A stretch of DNA of 64,000 nucleotides from Rhodamnia argentea (GCF_020921035.1 NC_063157.1:5824501-5888500); one strand, 5' to 3'; positions 10,973-22,674 are shown, numbered from the stretch's first letter. The notes: generated by a model not told the origin, from the sequence alone. Numbers and translations: made by a program.

Positions 10973-13900
10973 ATGACACCTAGTGCGTTTTTTCCGACTC
11001 ATGGAGAGAAGCCAGAAAAGTTCAATGGGATTGATTTCAAAAGATGGCAACAAAAAGATGTTTTATCTCACGACTTTGAATTTGGCAAGGTTCCTCAATG
11101 AGGATGCTCCTAAGTTGGATGAAGGAGGGACAAACAAGGAAAAGGTTGCTGCGTAGATGCGTGGAAGCATTCTGACTTCCCGTGTCACAACTATGTTCTC
11201 AATGGTATAGACAATTCCCTCTACAACATCTATAGTCTGCTGACAATGGCTGAGGAGTTGTGAGAAAGTTTGGACAAGAAATACAAAACAGAAGATGTCG
11301 GGTTGAAGAAATTCATCGTCGGTAAATTTCTGGACTTTAAGATGGTTGATTCTAAAACCATATTAAGTCAAGTTCAAGAACTTCAAGTGATCATGCATGA
11401 TACTCATGTTGAAGGAATGATTATAAGTTATTCTTTTCAAGTGGCTTTTTTCTTTGAAAAGTTACCACCGTCTTGGAAAGATTTCAAGAATTATCTCAAA
11501 CATAAGATAAATGAGTTATCACTTGAAAACTTGATTGTTCGATTGAGGATAGAGGAAGACAATAGGCTTTCTAAGAAGAAGTTGGTAGAAATTTGGAGGT
11601 CTTAAAGGCCAATGTTGTTGAAGAAGGTTGCAGATCTCATTACATCATCCACCCAATGGAATGAATCCTTGGCTAGTACATTTTTCTCATCACAAATTGT
11701 CCAAGAGATTCTAGCAGTTCCACTTAATCCACTTCGCCCTAATGACCATTTAGTTTGGCCGCCATCTACTCAAGGAAGGTGATGTACATCCACTAACGAA
11801 AAGTGTTAAATGTTGATGCAGATGGGAGTTATAAGGAGTGACATCTATGCTAACCTAATTTATGTAAATATGGTGTTTCGGGTGTTGTGTGTTTATTTAT
11901 ACACATATTGAAGCGGTATTTGAATTAAAACCCAACAAAAAGGGGAAAAAGAATGGAGAGGGATCCACCCAAGGCCTGAAAAATTTCGTTGGCAAATGCT
12001 ATAATTGTGGAAAGTCTGAATATCATGCCAAAGACTATAGAGCCAAGAAAAGATAGAAGACTCGGGCGACTGTGGTGGAACAAATTTTCAGTGGCGTTGA
12101 TGATATCAATCTTTCTGCTACGATATCCGAGTGCAACATGGTAAGAAAGCCTAAAGAATGGTGGATTGATACTGGAGAAACTTGTTATATCTGTGGTAGC
12201 GGATCGATGTGCTCATCTTACATGCCCGTGGAAGGTGATGAAAAACTCTATATAAGTAATTCATCAACCTCTAAGGTTGAAGGTATTGGAAAGGTTGCTC
12301 TGAAGATGACATTTACGAAAATCGTGACATTAAACAATGTTCTACATGTGCTAGACATACGCAAGAATTTAGTGTCCGGATCTATCATTAGGAAGAATGA
12401 CTTCAAGTTGGTGTTTGTATCTGATAAGTTTGTACTTTTAAAAAATGAGATGTATGTAGGAAAGGGTTATGTTAGTGAGTCTTTTCAAGTTGAATTTAAT
12501 GATTGTTGTACCCAATAATGATATAAATAAAGTTGCTTTTGCTTATGTGCTTGAGTCTCTTGATATATGACATGCTAGACTAAAACATGTTAATTGTAAG
12601 TCAATAAAGAAATTAATGAAGATGAGATTATTGCCAAAGTTTGACTGTCCAAGTGAAAAATGTCAAGTGTGTGTTGAATCTAAGTTTTCTAAACCTCCAT
12701 TTCATTTTGTAGATAATATAATCACAAAATCTTTATATTTAATACACACAAACATATGTGATATGAAAGCAATACCGTCAAGGGGTGGTAAAAAGTATTT
12801 TATTACATTTATAGATGATTGTTGGAGGTATTATTACGTTTACTTGCTTAGTAGCAAAAATGAGGCGATGAACGCTTTTAGAATTTATAAGTTTGAAGTT
12901 GAAACTCAGTTAAATAAGAAAATTAAAATGATAAGAAGTGATAGAGGAGTTTTCCTTTTGAGAAAATTTGTTTTGAGTCTAATATCATTCACCAAATCAC
13001 CCTTCCCTATGTACCAAAAGGTAATGGAGTGGCGGGAAGAAAAAATCAGTTTTTAAAGAAAATAATGAATGCATTGTCGAATAATTCCGGTTTATCACAA
13101 AATATGTGGGGGTAAGCTGTCTTGACGGAAAATTTTATTTTAAATAGAGTACCCCATGAAAAGGCACAACAAACACCCTATGAGAAGTGAAAAGTCAGAA
13201 CGCCTAATTTGAAATATCTCAAAGTGTGGCGGCGTTTGGCTAAGGTTACGTTTCCTAAACCTACAAAGGTTAAGATATGACCGAAAACCGCTGATTGTGT
13301 CTTTATTGAATATGCTCTTAATAGTAATGCATATCGATTTCTTATTCAAAAGTCTGAAGTCCTAGATATACATGTCAATACAATCATTGAATCAAGGAAC
13401 GCTTCGTTCTTTGAAAATACATTTCCATTTAACATAATATAAGAGCCAATTCACAATGATAAGAGGTCTCGAGATATTACATCTAGAAGCGATCCTATGG
13501 AGGATGAACCTAGACGTAGTAAAAGACAAAGGACTTTCGCGTCTTTTAGGCCTAATTTTCTAATATATTTGTTGGAGAATGAGCCTCGGATCTTTAAAGA
13601 GGCTGTGACATTCCCGGAAGCCTCGTTCTGGAAAGAAGCTATCAATAGTGAAGTTGAATCCATCTTGTCAAACCATACTTGGGAACTGGTTGACCTTTCT
13701 CTAGGTAATAAACCATTACAACGTAAGTGGATTTTCAAGAGGAAAATGAAAGCGGATGGTACTATTGATAAATATAAGGCTAGATTTGTGGTAAAAGGCT
13801 ACAAGCAATGAGAAAGTCTTGATTATTTTGATACTTATTCACCTGTCACAAGAATTACATCTATAAGGATGCTAATTGCCATAGCAGAGGTGTATCGGCT

Positions 13901-14974
13901 TGAAACCCATCAAATGGATGTGAAAACGGCTTTTTTAAACGGGGATCCGAAAGAAGAAATTTATTCGAAACAATCTGAAAGATTGATTGTTCCAGGATAA
14001 GAGAAGAAAGTACGTCGACTTATCAAGTCGCTCTATGGCTTGAAATAAGCACCGAAACAATGGCATGTTAAATTCAATCAAGTCATATTGTCGAATAAAT
14101 TTAAGATTAATGAGTGTGACAAATATGTATGTTAAGAACACTCATAATGGTTTTGTCATTTTGTATTTGTATGTAGACGACATGCTTATAATGGGTAGCA
14201 ATAGTGAGGTTGTCAAGGCGACCAAACGATGTTCACAAGTAAATTTGACATTGTGCCAGTAAAGACTCCAATAGACGTTAATTTACATCTTTAAAAGAAT
14301 ACTGGTGAAAACAAGGCTCAAAATGAGTATGCTAGTATACTAGGCAATTTAATATATGCCATAAACTGTATTAAGCCGGACATAGCTTGTCTTGTAAGCA
14401 AGCTAAGTCGACTTACGATTAGTCCAAATGAAAGCCATTGGAAAGCTATAAAACGTGTATTTGGCTACTTGAAGCATATTCAAAACTATACTTTATATTA
14501 CACAGAATATCCATTGATACTTGAAGGATACTATGATGCAAATTGGATAACCGGCACAAAAGACATAAAATCAACAAGTGGGTATGTGTTTACACTTGGT
14601 GAAGGAGCAACGTCTTGGAAGTCATCCAAACAAACTTGTATTGCGAGGTCTACTATGGAAGCAGAATTTATTGTTTTGGATAAGGTCGGTGAAAAGAGAG
14701 AGTGGCTTCGAAATTTCTTAGAAGACATTCCTAATTGGCCTAAACCAGTGCCAACCGTATGTATTCATTGTGATAATCAAACGACAATAGGAAGGGCAAG
14801 GAATGTTATGGTAAGTCTTGACATATACGTCGAAGACATGATACTGTAAGATAACTACTTTCTGGTGGAATTATCACAATTGACTAGGTGAAGTCAAAAG
14901 ATAATGTTGCGGATCCATTAATAAAAGGCCTAACTAGAGAGATGTTTATGAAAACGTTAAGGGAATGGGTTTAA
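10973..14974 (+). pseudogene. Copia gag-pol remnant
   Basis: The region runs in several broken frames. Gag starts at 10973 (MTPSAFFPTHGEKPEKFNG) and continues at 11270-11605. A zinc knuckle at 12003-12044 reads CYNCGKSEYHAKDY, with the last cysteine replaced by tyrosine. The protease motif DTG is at about 12166, in EWWIDTGETCYIC. The pre-integrase and integrase core lies at 12560-13060 (FITFIDDCWRYYYVYL). Reverse transcriptase runs from 13497 to 14260, with TFLN-type and LYVDDM motifs (14166-14183). RNase H is at 14469-14849, including [18 protein letters not shown] and STMEAEF. Numerous in-frame stops show that it is dead. Only the pieces are described here. Confidence 0.93.
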
Positions 14975-15553
14975 GGCCTATAAAATAAGTTATCACAGCG
15001 AAAATCCTACTTAGTTGATTGTAGATCCCAAGATCTAGGTTTAAAGGAGCAACCATGTCATGCGGGCGGTATAGAGCACTGTCAACTTTTACTCATTTCC
15101 GTATGAAGACAATGCTGACATGTGGAGGTTAAGTGTAAACTTTTGATGATTCTAAATCGAGTATGTGATATGACACATTCGGAAATCACCTATGTGAGTA
15201 TGAAGTGAGGGCTGCTTTTGTGAGAATTTAACAGGCTGAATTCTCTAAAACACTCATGAAATCGGGTGGTGTTAATGGCCAAAACGAACACAACGGTGAG
15301 AACCAGCTTTGTTCGAGAGATAATTGTGTGATTTCTATTGTCTAGGCTTATACCAAAGGTCGACGGTTCAAGGACATCAAGTCTGCTGATTGACCGAGTA
15401 AGACCGAGTAAGACCGATAGGGCTCAATAGAGAAAGTTCAAAGTCTCGGACTACTTATCCCAATGCAATAGTCTCTCGTTGAAGAATCGCATACTGCATC
15501 TCATGCATTCATAAGGAGTCTTGATAATGAAACTTCTCATTCACATGGGGGAT

Positions 15554-16205
15554 TGTTGGAAATTTGGTCTCCAAATCCCATAAGAAGATGAATGAGAAGT
15601 GAGGGATGGAGCAAATCCGAAGAGACATGTTTGTTTGATTTTTTCTTTAAACAAACATGTTTGTTTGGAAGATGTCTGTTTAGGTTCGTGACTCTTCATT
15701 CGTTGGGAAGATGTCTGTTCGAGCTCGTGATTCTTCATTTTTTTTTGAAGATATCTGTTTGGGTTCGTGACTCTTCATTCTTTTGGTCGATGTCTGTTCC
15801 GGCTCGTGACTCTTCATTCTTACCCTCTTCTTTGCCTATTTCGTGACTTTTCGTTCTTAATCGCTTCATTGCCTATAAATACAAACATTGATTGCCGCAT
15901 CTGGGTAGTTGTCATTTTTGTCATTCATTCTTCATCTTCATCATTTGTGCGATTATTCTACGAAATTGCGTTCGAAGGTTTCCTCCGAAGAAGTACCGCT
16001 TTAGAGAAAAGGCAATTCGTTCTATCCTCAAATGCAATTGTCCAAGAACCTTGAGTACCGGTGGATGGGACAAATTTGTTTTAAGGACACAACGTGAATT
16101 CGTTGGGCTCGGATCATTCGTCTACATTCGAATTACTCGTTTGCCCTTGATTTTAGGTTTGTCGATCAATCTTATTTTGTATATACGAACACTTAGGCTC
16201 CAACA
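15554..16205 (+). repeat. Right LTR of the Copia element
   Basis: 652 bp, beginning TGTTGGAAATTTGG and ending GGCTCCAACA. It has the same internal tandem block (about 15660-15850) as the left LTR, with fewer clean units. It is followed directly by the AAGAG target duplication. Confidence 0.93.
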
Positions 16206-16210
16206 AAGAG

Positions 16211-17021
16211 TAGGTTATTCAATTTACTTGATGAGATGCCCATCATTCCTTTGAGCCGAAAGAGAAAAAAGGAAGCTGCTTTGTTTTACACTCTGGAGTA
16301 CAAGACTAGATCTGCACATAAGGATTGTAAGCGATTATTCTTAGTGTAATTTCACTCGACGACTTTGAGCATCTGATACAGTGGGTCTATATCCATATCT
16401 AGAATACAACCGTCATGGCATCTATAGGATCGGGACGTGGCAAAATCTGTTTTGATTTCTCTCTATGCGAATTAGCTCATGCGTTGCTCACTTAGCTTCT
16501 GCGGTTCTGTAATTCTACCTGTCTTTCAACCAGTATATCAGTCCCTCCTGTCTCATCGAACGAATGCGTAGCTGTGATTCAAATTTGAGTTGTTTCTATG
16601 ATGTGGAACTGATGAGATCTGAGGGGTAGCTACTGATGTGGTTAATCCGCAAGGTCACAGGTTACGTGCGAATCAAGTCATTAACAGAGGTCATGTCTGG
16701 TTTATCACACTCACTTGTTCACCTGGGTGGAGTTAAACCTTTATTTCTGCGATTTTGCGAGTTCAACTAAATACACGAGAAAAATTATCCAAAAAGTCAT
16801 AAACTTATTGTATGGTGGCCAATTTAATCCTAAACCTCTAAACTTATTGTATGGTGGCGATTTTGCAAGTCTAACTAAAATCACAAAAGATGAACCAAGG
16901 ACACCAAGTGCTAACACTGCCATACATGACGACATACGATTTGCAAACTCAATACATCCTCGAATCAATGGCATATTAGCATGATGATAAAATTTGTCAT
17001 ACACACCAAAACGGAAATCAA
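16211..17021. other. Copy B flank: continuation of MDAR 3' flank and USP 3' flank
   Basis: The first 550 bases match 795-1398 in copy A and the last 150 match 6237-6390. Between them, at 16785-16856, is a short piece of a TCCTAAAC-type foldback repeat. It lies between two near-identical 22-bp sequences of the form GCGATTTTGC-AGT--AACTAAA (16749-16771 and 16857-16878). The RPL12 gene found between the matching parts of copy A is absent here. Confidence 0.75.
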
Positions 17022-19514
17022 TCAGTCGTCGACAGGGTCCTGAGGAGCTTCATCTGCAGACCTTTTGATGGTTATAACAGGGCACTCCACATGCTTCACG
17101 CAAAACTCGCTCACAGTCCCGACAAATACCCTGTGATATATGCACGACAAAGATAAGATTAGGTGACAAAAGTGTTACCGAGAAATGTGGGCGAAGTGCT
17201 TTAAACAGACAGATGTAGCAACATTGCAAGGAGATGGCAACAACTAGTAAGACATCTTTGGTTTCGCTCAGCCAGCAAGTCACTACTGAGGTCATAAGAG
17301 GAAGGTCAAGTTGCCTGAAGCCTACAGAGACTCCCCACGGAGACAGGCTCTCAGATTTATGAGATAGAGGGTTTGATATTACCTTTGGAAAGGGCCAAGA
17401 CCCCTGCTTCCCACGACAAGCAGATCAGGCCTAACTCGCTTCACCTCATGGCAGATTACTTCTTTTGGATCTCCTTTCTTGATCCATGCTTCACATTGTA
17501 CCTACATGACCATGTGATAAGATAACAAATGCTGGAATAGTACCATTGGCAATATTTATTCAGGAAAAAAGAGAAGAAAAATCTCCCATACCCCGACTTC
17601 ATGACATCTATTGACAAAGTACTCCAGCAGATGAATTCCTCTTGCCTTGTCCCTGAGGTTCATGCTCTTGAAATCGTCCGGAGATGCATATATACTATCC
17701 ATATCATCAAAACCTATGGCAAAGACAGTAAGACGGCATGTATCAGTTGAACCGAAAGACAAAACACAGAGAGCAAGAAAAAAGTAGTCTCCCCACAAGA
17801 TGAAGAGTGGGATGAGTGAGGATGCAGGATTTCCCAAAACAATTTGCCCAGGAAACAAGGGCTGCTGAATCAAAAGGCGCAACTGACTTATTGCCATACA
17901 TATACAAATCCCACTTGCCACCCCGAGTTTGACAAGCAAAAACCCACATGGAAAGTTCTATGAAGTACTTCTTATAGAAGCTAATATCTATTATAAACCT
18001 GTTGGCTGGGAATGATTTGTTCATCTAATGGTACAGCATTCTAAAGGTAGATAAGACTCTCCAGAGCCACTATGCAAGAGTTCTGAGGTTGGACACCCAG
18101 TCCAGCTTTACCATCAGAGCATATATGTGATGAAATATTTCAAGGGCTTTCCAGCTCTTTTAAAAACACCAATCATTATTCATTTAGACTTGAGGCCTAA
18201 AATTAGTAACTCAAGTTTTGCAATCTGTAAATCAAAACTGCAGAGCTGAATACAAGGGCTCATGCCTCGAGTCTCTTACGTCTATGCCGCGGAATAAGAG
18301 ATGGGAGAGACACATACAGATAATTGTGCACTTCTGCTATATTTTGGTCAAAGATGACATCATATATCGCATTATATCAGTCAGAACATTCTATCAAATC
18401 CAGAGAAGGATATGAAGTGCGTGGTACAACATGCGGCGTCTCTCTCATTCAGCATGTTGCCCACCTTCTTCCTAAACACCAAAATCCAACCCCTCCCGTT
18501 CAGAAACTCCTTGAAGTAAGAGTAGCTTTGATGAAGGAGATGATGACAGGTAGTGACAACAGATCTGAAGACCCATGTTGTCCCTCTCTATTCCTGCAAA
18601 TCATCCACTCACCAGGCTATCCAAACACAAGGCTTCGTTAAATCAAAGAAGGGTCCCTGGTTCTAAGGCATCTCAACCTCTTTTCGTGAAGGGGAACATG
18701 AGAACATCAACCACTGTTGCTGATTTACTTCAAGAAGACCCAGAGAACAAGATCTCGAGGGCTGCAAAATATCCGAGGTCTGCGGTCACTGAAACTTGGA
18801 CTAGGCAAGGGTAGAGTATCGAAATCCCACATACGACATGCACGGTATATTCAATCCTCTTCCATTTTCGAGTTCTACAACACTTGGTTGGTTTAAGTGA
18901 TTCGACTCTTCTCAGCTCTTTTCCACATCTTCCTGCCCGTCCATGGCATTGGAACCCCACTGATTACGAGGCTACTAGGATAAGATGACTAAAACACGCC
19001 GCCGACAAGAGTATCCACTAAAAAACCTCTCGACGCACGCCAAAACAGGAGAGCGCATCCGCATCCAGCTCTCACTTCTCCCACATAACTATTCAACCAA
19101 CAGGCCACAGATTCAGTCATTGTCAGACGGTTAAACCATGCGAATATCCATCCTCACGCCCGATAAGACGTGGAAACCGATCATACAAGCGATGCCAACA
19201 AGTAGCCCGAGACGATTTTAGCGAAGCCAAAGCCACAAACTAAGAATGCTCGCCATCTATCGACAAACTAACATCAACCGCATCCTCTGATCGAATCAAA
19301 CAAGAAGCACAGACACGAAAAAGTTAGAGAGAGGACCGTCTTCGTCGGGGACTTGGACATGGAGGAAGAGTAGCTTGAAGCCGGAGGTATTGGAGCGGAC
19401 GATCTTGTGGAGAGTCCACTCGAAAGCTCCTCTGCTGCTTATCGACGCGTGGGGATACCCCTTGATCGTAGATTCGTTCACTCCGATCATCACCCGGGTC
19501 GCGTCGCCCTCCAT
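17022..19514 (-). CDS. Universal stress protein A-like protein (USP domain), four exons
   Basis: Exons on the minus strand are 19514-19337, 17713-17592, 17501-17383 and 17130-17022. All have GT-AG borders and together give 175 residues plus TGA. The protein begins MEGDATRVMIGVNESTIKGY and ends DEAPQDPVDD. It is a single USP domain, a Rossmann-like alpha/beta fold found in small cytosolic stress proteins. The nucleotide-binding signature GX2GX9G(S/T) is intact: GSRGLGPFQRVFVGT at about residues 132-146. The VMIGVNES first strand and KKGDPKEVICHEV are also typical. Plant members are often induced by stress hormones or hypoxia, but nothing here shows that directly. Intron 1 is about 1.6 kb. The 5' side has a GA/CT-rich tract (19520-19534) as leader. 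A fragment of the same gene sits at 6237-6460. The molecular role of the protein is not settled by sequence. Confidence 0.95.
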
Positions 19515-19796
19515 CTCTCCCTAGTCTCTCTCTCTGCGCGGATGATCTGCTTCCCCAGTCGGAGCTAGAAGCTGCGCACGGGTCTCTTCTGATTTTTTTT
19601 TTCTTTTTCTCTTTTTGTGGGCCTATTGGCTAGTACTGTCGAAACGATACGCATTGGGGCGTACGGTAGCAAATATAAATGCAGGGTCTCTAACATGCGC
19701 CATGAGGCTAGGGTGGCCACCCGGCGGTTTCAAATGCGGTGTCCTCGTTTGGCGAGGCTTGCTGTGTACGCCCCTTGTCCCAAGGGAGAGATAAAG
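19515..19796. other. Upstream region of the USP gene
   Basis: This is the 5' side of the minus-strand USP gene. The 19520-19534 CT tract reads as a GA-rich leader on the gene strand. A T-rich run occupies 19590-19617. No other gene is visible. Confidence 0.4.
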
Positions 19797-20149
19797 GATG
19801 CGTTTGGAAAGATTTTGGGGAAAGTCTTTGGAAAAATGCAAAGGTCTTTAGACTAAAGGAATTTGATGAAATGCGAAAACTATTTGGTAAACTGTGATTG
19901 AAAAATGCCTTGAAATGCAGCTTTGAGAAAATGCTGTTTGGTATACATAAATTCGAAAAGCCTTGATCACTTTTAATTTTTAAATGCAACTTGTTTAAAT
20001 ACAACAATACCTGCACTCTCTCTCCCTCTCCCTTGCCTCGAATCGACGGCTGCAAATGGTGATTCTCTTCATCCGATGCTCCACGTTGCACCTCACTGTG
20101 AATTCCCGATTTTTTTTCCATTTGTCATTAAATTAGGGTTCCCTTTCGA

Positions 20150-20338
20150 TAAAACACCCTTCCCATTTGCCGTAAATTCCTTTTCCCTTAGTGCGCAGAG
20201 AGAGAGAGAGAGAGAGAGAGAGAGGTTCTTCTCCATTTTCCTTGTCAATCTTCTTGAGAAAGAAGAAGAGCACAGCTTAATCATGGCGAAAGGCCCTGGT
20301 CTCTACTCCAACATCGGCAAAAAAGAGGCTCGTTTTTG
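20150..20338 (+). pseudogene. Captured 5' UTR and first exon of a VDAC/porin gene
   Basis: After a leader with an AG repeat (20197-20224), the ATG at 20283 begins MAKGPGLYSNIGKK, the highly conserved N-terminus of plant mitochondrial outer-membrane porins (VDAC). The similarity stops within a few codons (EARF, then TGA), where a VDAC gene would splice to exon 2. No further VDAC exon follows. It is a captured fragment and not a working gene. Confidence 0.75.
20197..20224 (+). repeat. (AG)14 microsatellite
   Basis: A perfect AG dinucleotide run in the leader of the captured VDAC fragment. Such tracts are common in plant 5' UTRs. Confidence 0.95.
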
Positions 20339-20344
20339 ACCCCA

Positions 20345-20610
20345 AAGGCGTGGCTGGGCGAGGGTCGACCTCGCATGAGGTCGTTGCCCGGATCCGGGGC
20401 GGGTGTTGGAGAAGATGGAGTGGCGGACGACGGCAAAGGCGGCATCGAGATCTTCAACATGGATGAGGGATTGGGCGCGATTGTGGAGGTTGAGGGGAGG
20501 GCCGATGAGGGCGGAGGTGGAGTCGGGGAGGGCAGCGGCGTTGGTATCGCGAGGTGGGGGGGGGTTTTGTTGCTACGGAGAGTGCGTGGAAGGAAGAAGA
20601 AAAATAAAGG
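20345..20610 (-). pseudogene. Captured GC-rich fragment, probably start of a PPR protein gene
   Basis: One minus-strand frame reads LNLHNRAQSLIHVEDLDAAF followed by AVVRHSIFSNTRP. This resembles the region before the first repeat in some plant mitochondrial PPR proteins (GRP23/PNM1 type, from memory). The frame has no start codon and runs out of similarity after NTRP. The stretch is GC-rich, unlike its AT-rich surroundings. The other two minus-strand frames are also open but are low-complexity Pro/Ser and look like shadows. Confidence 0.45.
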
Positions 20611-20979
20611 GGTAAACATGGAATTATGATTAATAAGTGAGGGTAATATTGGAAATTCAAAAAAATCATTAATGGACATTGTTACCTGTTGAGAATGCTG
20701 CAAAGCCAAGGCAGCCTTGAAGCTGCCTTGGGCTTTTAGCCTTTGGAAGGCTCACTTTCAACCAAGGATGTTTGGAAATTTTTTGCCAAACACTTAAATT
20801 TTGGCCCAAGGGACTTTGGGTGTATAAAGCCCCTTGGGAAAGCAGTTCCCAAACGTAGCCAAAATAGCCAAAATGCCCCTCCTTTAGCCATTGTGGTAAG
20901 CCTCACCGTTTTGGACGGCCGGGTCGATAAAAAGCCAGGATGTGGGTCGTGTGTGGATATCAAAAAAGGGGAAAATAGA

Positions 20980-21745
20980 AATGAGATTTGGCGGTTGTTT
21001 GAGAACCCAAATGATAATCATTCTATTACGAATAGATAAATGTGTTTGATAATGACATAAAATTTATATTTCTTGAACAAAAGTTTGATTAGCAACAACA
21101 TAAAATTTCTAGGTCGCCGGACAAATGACAATCGACAATAGAGACATGATAGAGAGAGAATGAAAATGAAAATAATTCTTATTTCTGTTTTTGTTTCGGA
21201 AGGAGAAAAGTAAAAAAATTCTACTTTTTATTTATGCTTCAAACTTATTTACGAACTGAAAATTTGTTCCGAAAAAATAAAAATGAAATTGTTTGAGAAA
21301 ACGAATTTCTATTCCAAATTTGTACTCGAGAACGGAAAAATAGAAAAATTGAGAAATAGAATGGTGATCATTCGCGCATAAATGATGGGATGACCGCCAT
21401 TCTCTTTCCGAGCTATATTTCTGGCAAGAAATAAAATTTTCTATTTCTATATCGTAAATAAGTTTTTATGCAAAGACACGCATTTGATAACGACATAAAA
21501 TTTTTGTTCTCGGAGTAGAAGTTCATTTGATAACATCATAAAATTTCTATGTTTGAGCGATCGGCGGCCGGCGAATAGCGAAAGGAGGTAGGGACGCGAG
21601 ATAGGCGACTTGCAATGGGGATGTAGGAGAGAGGTAAACCACACGTGAGAGAGGGAGTGAGCAATGAATTTTTTTTTTATTCCTATTTCTATCTCAAAAA
21701 TAAAAAAGTAAAAAATTTATACTTCTCATTTATACTCCAAACCTA
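20980..21745. repeat. AT-rich diverged direct repeats
   Basis: Two blocks, about 21033-21120 and 21476-21570, share the order GTTTGATAA-GACATAAAATTT, then AGTTTGAT or AGTTCATTTGAT, then CATAAAATTTCTA, and finally a GGTCGCCGG or GGCGGCCGG motif. Both are followed by AGAGAGAG and TATTTCTATTTCT-type sequence. This looks like an old duplicated or inverted non-coding element. No gene is visible between 20863 and 22037. Confidence 0.4.
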
Positions 21746-22037
21746 AATTAAAAAATAATATCTCTCATGCACTTCGGTAGTAATCAATCTGAAAAATTGA
21801 TCTTTGTCAAATTGCTCGGTTTTCCATTAGGAGAAAGAGGACCTTGCAAATTGGTAGGTGGTTCGCTGGGTCATCAAGTAATTCTCTGTACTGTTAATCA
21901 AACTTTTCTCTCAACTAGCAATTAATTTGATTGGATTACATAGATAGACTACGGACACGCTTGTTGTTGATTAATGAAGTTTACAATTAGATAGCTGAAT
22001 TCTAATTTCAGCTGTTATATTTTTATTGGCAAGAGTT

Positions 22038-22364
22038 GCTAGGCGCACATGATAATTCTTCTGGAGTAGAATTTATGCTCAAGAAGTGCTTCTGGAGTCG
22101 ATATCGGTTTGGTAACACAACTTCTAGAGTAGAAATCTGTTCGGTTACGCAATTTTATTTATTTATTTATTAATATTTTTTAATCTCTGGAGCATTTTTT
22201 TTTAATTTCAAAAGTAATTTTGAAGCCACTTGAAGAAGTAAAAAAATTTATTTCTCTTCAGAAATAGAAAAATTAATTTCTGCTCAGAAGTAAATTTAGA
22301 AAAATTAACTTCTGACTAGAAATTGATTTCTAGAATGGAATTATTGCCATGTGCGCCCAAGCGA
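22038..22364. mobile_element. MITE with terminal inverted repeats
   Basis: The left end reads GCTAGGCGCACATGATAATTC. The right end read backwards gives GCTTGGGCGCACATGGCAATAA. The inside has many CTTCTGGAGTAGAA-like units in both directions and no open frame. Target duplications were not resolved. Confidence 0.6.
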
Positions 22365-22674
22365 CCGGCACCTCTCATTATCTCTTAAAGGCTTACATTC
22401 TATAATTTGAAGGTTCAATTTTCATACTTATATTTTCTTCTAAAAAATTGAAAAACAGAGAACCTCAATTGAGATTCAATAGGGTTGAGTATTGACCAAA
22501 CTTGAGCTTAAGCTTGACTTGAAATCTATCTCGAGAAATCATCAAGCGGAGCCCAAACTACTTGTGAAATAGCGTGACTAAATTTCATCCCCATTCACGT
22601 TCTATTGTTATGTGCTTTCAATCCTTTGCAATGCTCGGTTGAATCGTTGTTCATTCAAGATAAGTGCACTAGAA

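Larger units (their letters stand above)
10222..16205 (+). mobile_element. Ty1/Copia LTR retrotransposon, complete but decayed
   Basis: A 5984-bp element with two LTRs and a perfect 5-bp target duplication AAGAG (10217-10221 and 16206-16210). Both LTRs begin TGTTGG and end CCAACA. Between them the domain order is gag, zinc knuckle, protease, integrase, reverse transcriptase and RNase H, which defines the Copia class. The coding part is broken by many stops and frameshifts. The purine-rich tract before the right LTR is short (ACATGGGGGAT, 15543-15553). A convincing primer-binding site was not found after the left LTR. The element is inserted in the 3' UTR of the MDAR pseudogene; the intact site is seen at about 785-800 in copy A. 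Confidence 0.95.
19797..20862. mobile_element. Pack-type non-autonomous DNA transposon carrying gene fragments
   Basis: The left end GGATGCGTTTGG (19797) and the right end, read on the minus strand as GGCTACGTTTGG (to about 20862), look like related termini. Both are followed by GGGAA- and TTTGG-rich subterminal sequence. The interior holds a piece of a VDAC gene and a GC-rich piece that reads like the start of a PPR gene. Neither has its own downstream exons. No transposase is present. Exact ends and the target duplication could not be fixed, so the superfamily (hAT or Mutator) is open. Confidence 0.5.

Noticed and set aside
20281..20709. Minus-strand open frame of 142 codons, Pro/Ser-rich
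   Set aside because: Low-complexity shadow of the captured GC-rich fragment; the frame resembling a PPR protein is a different one.
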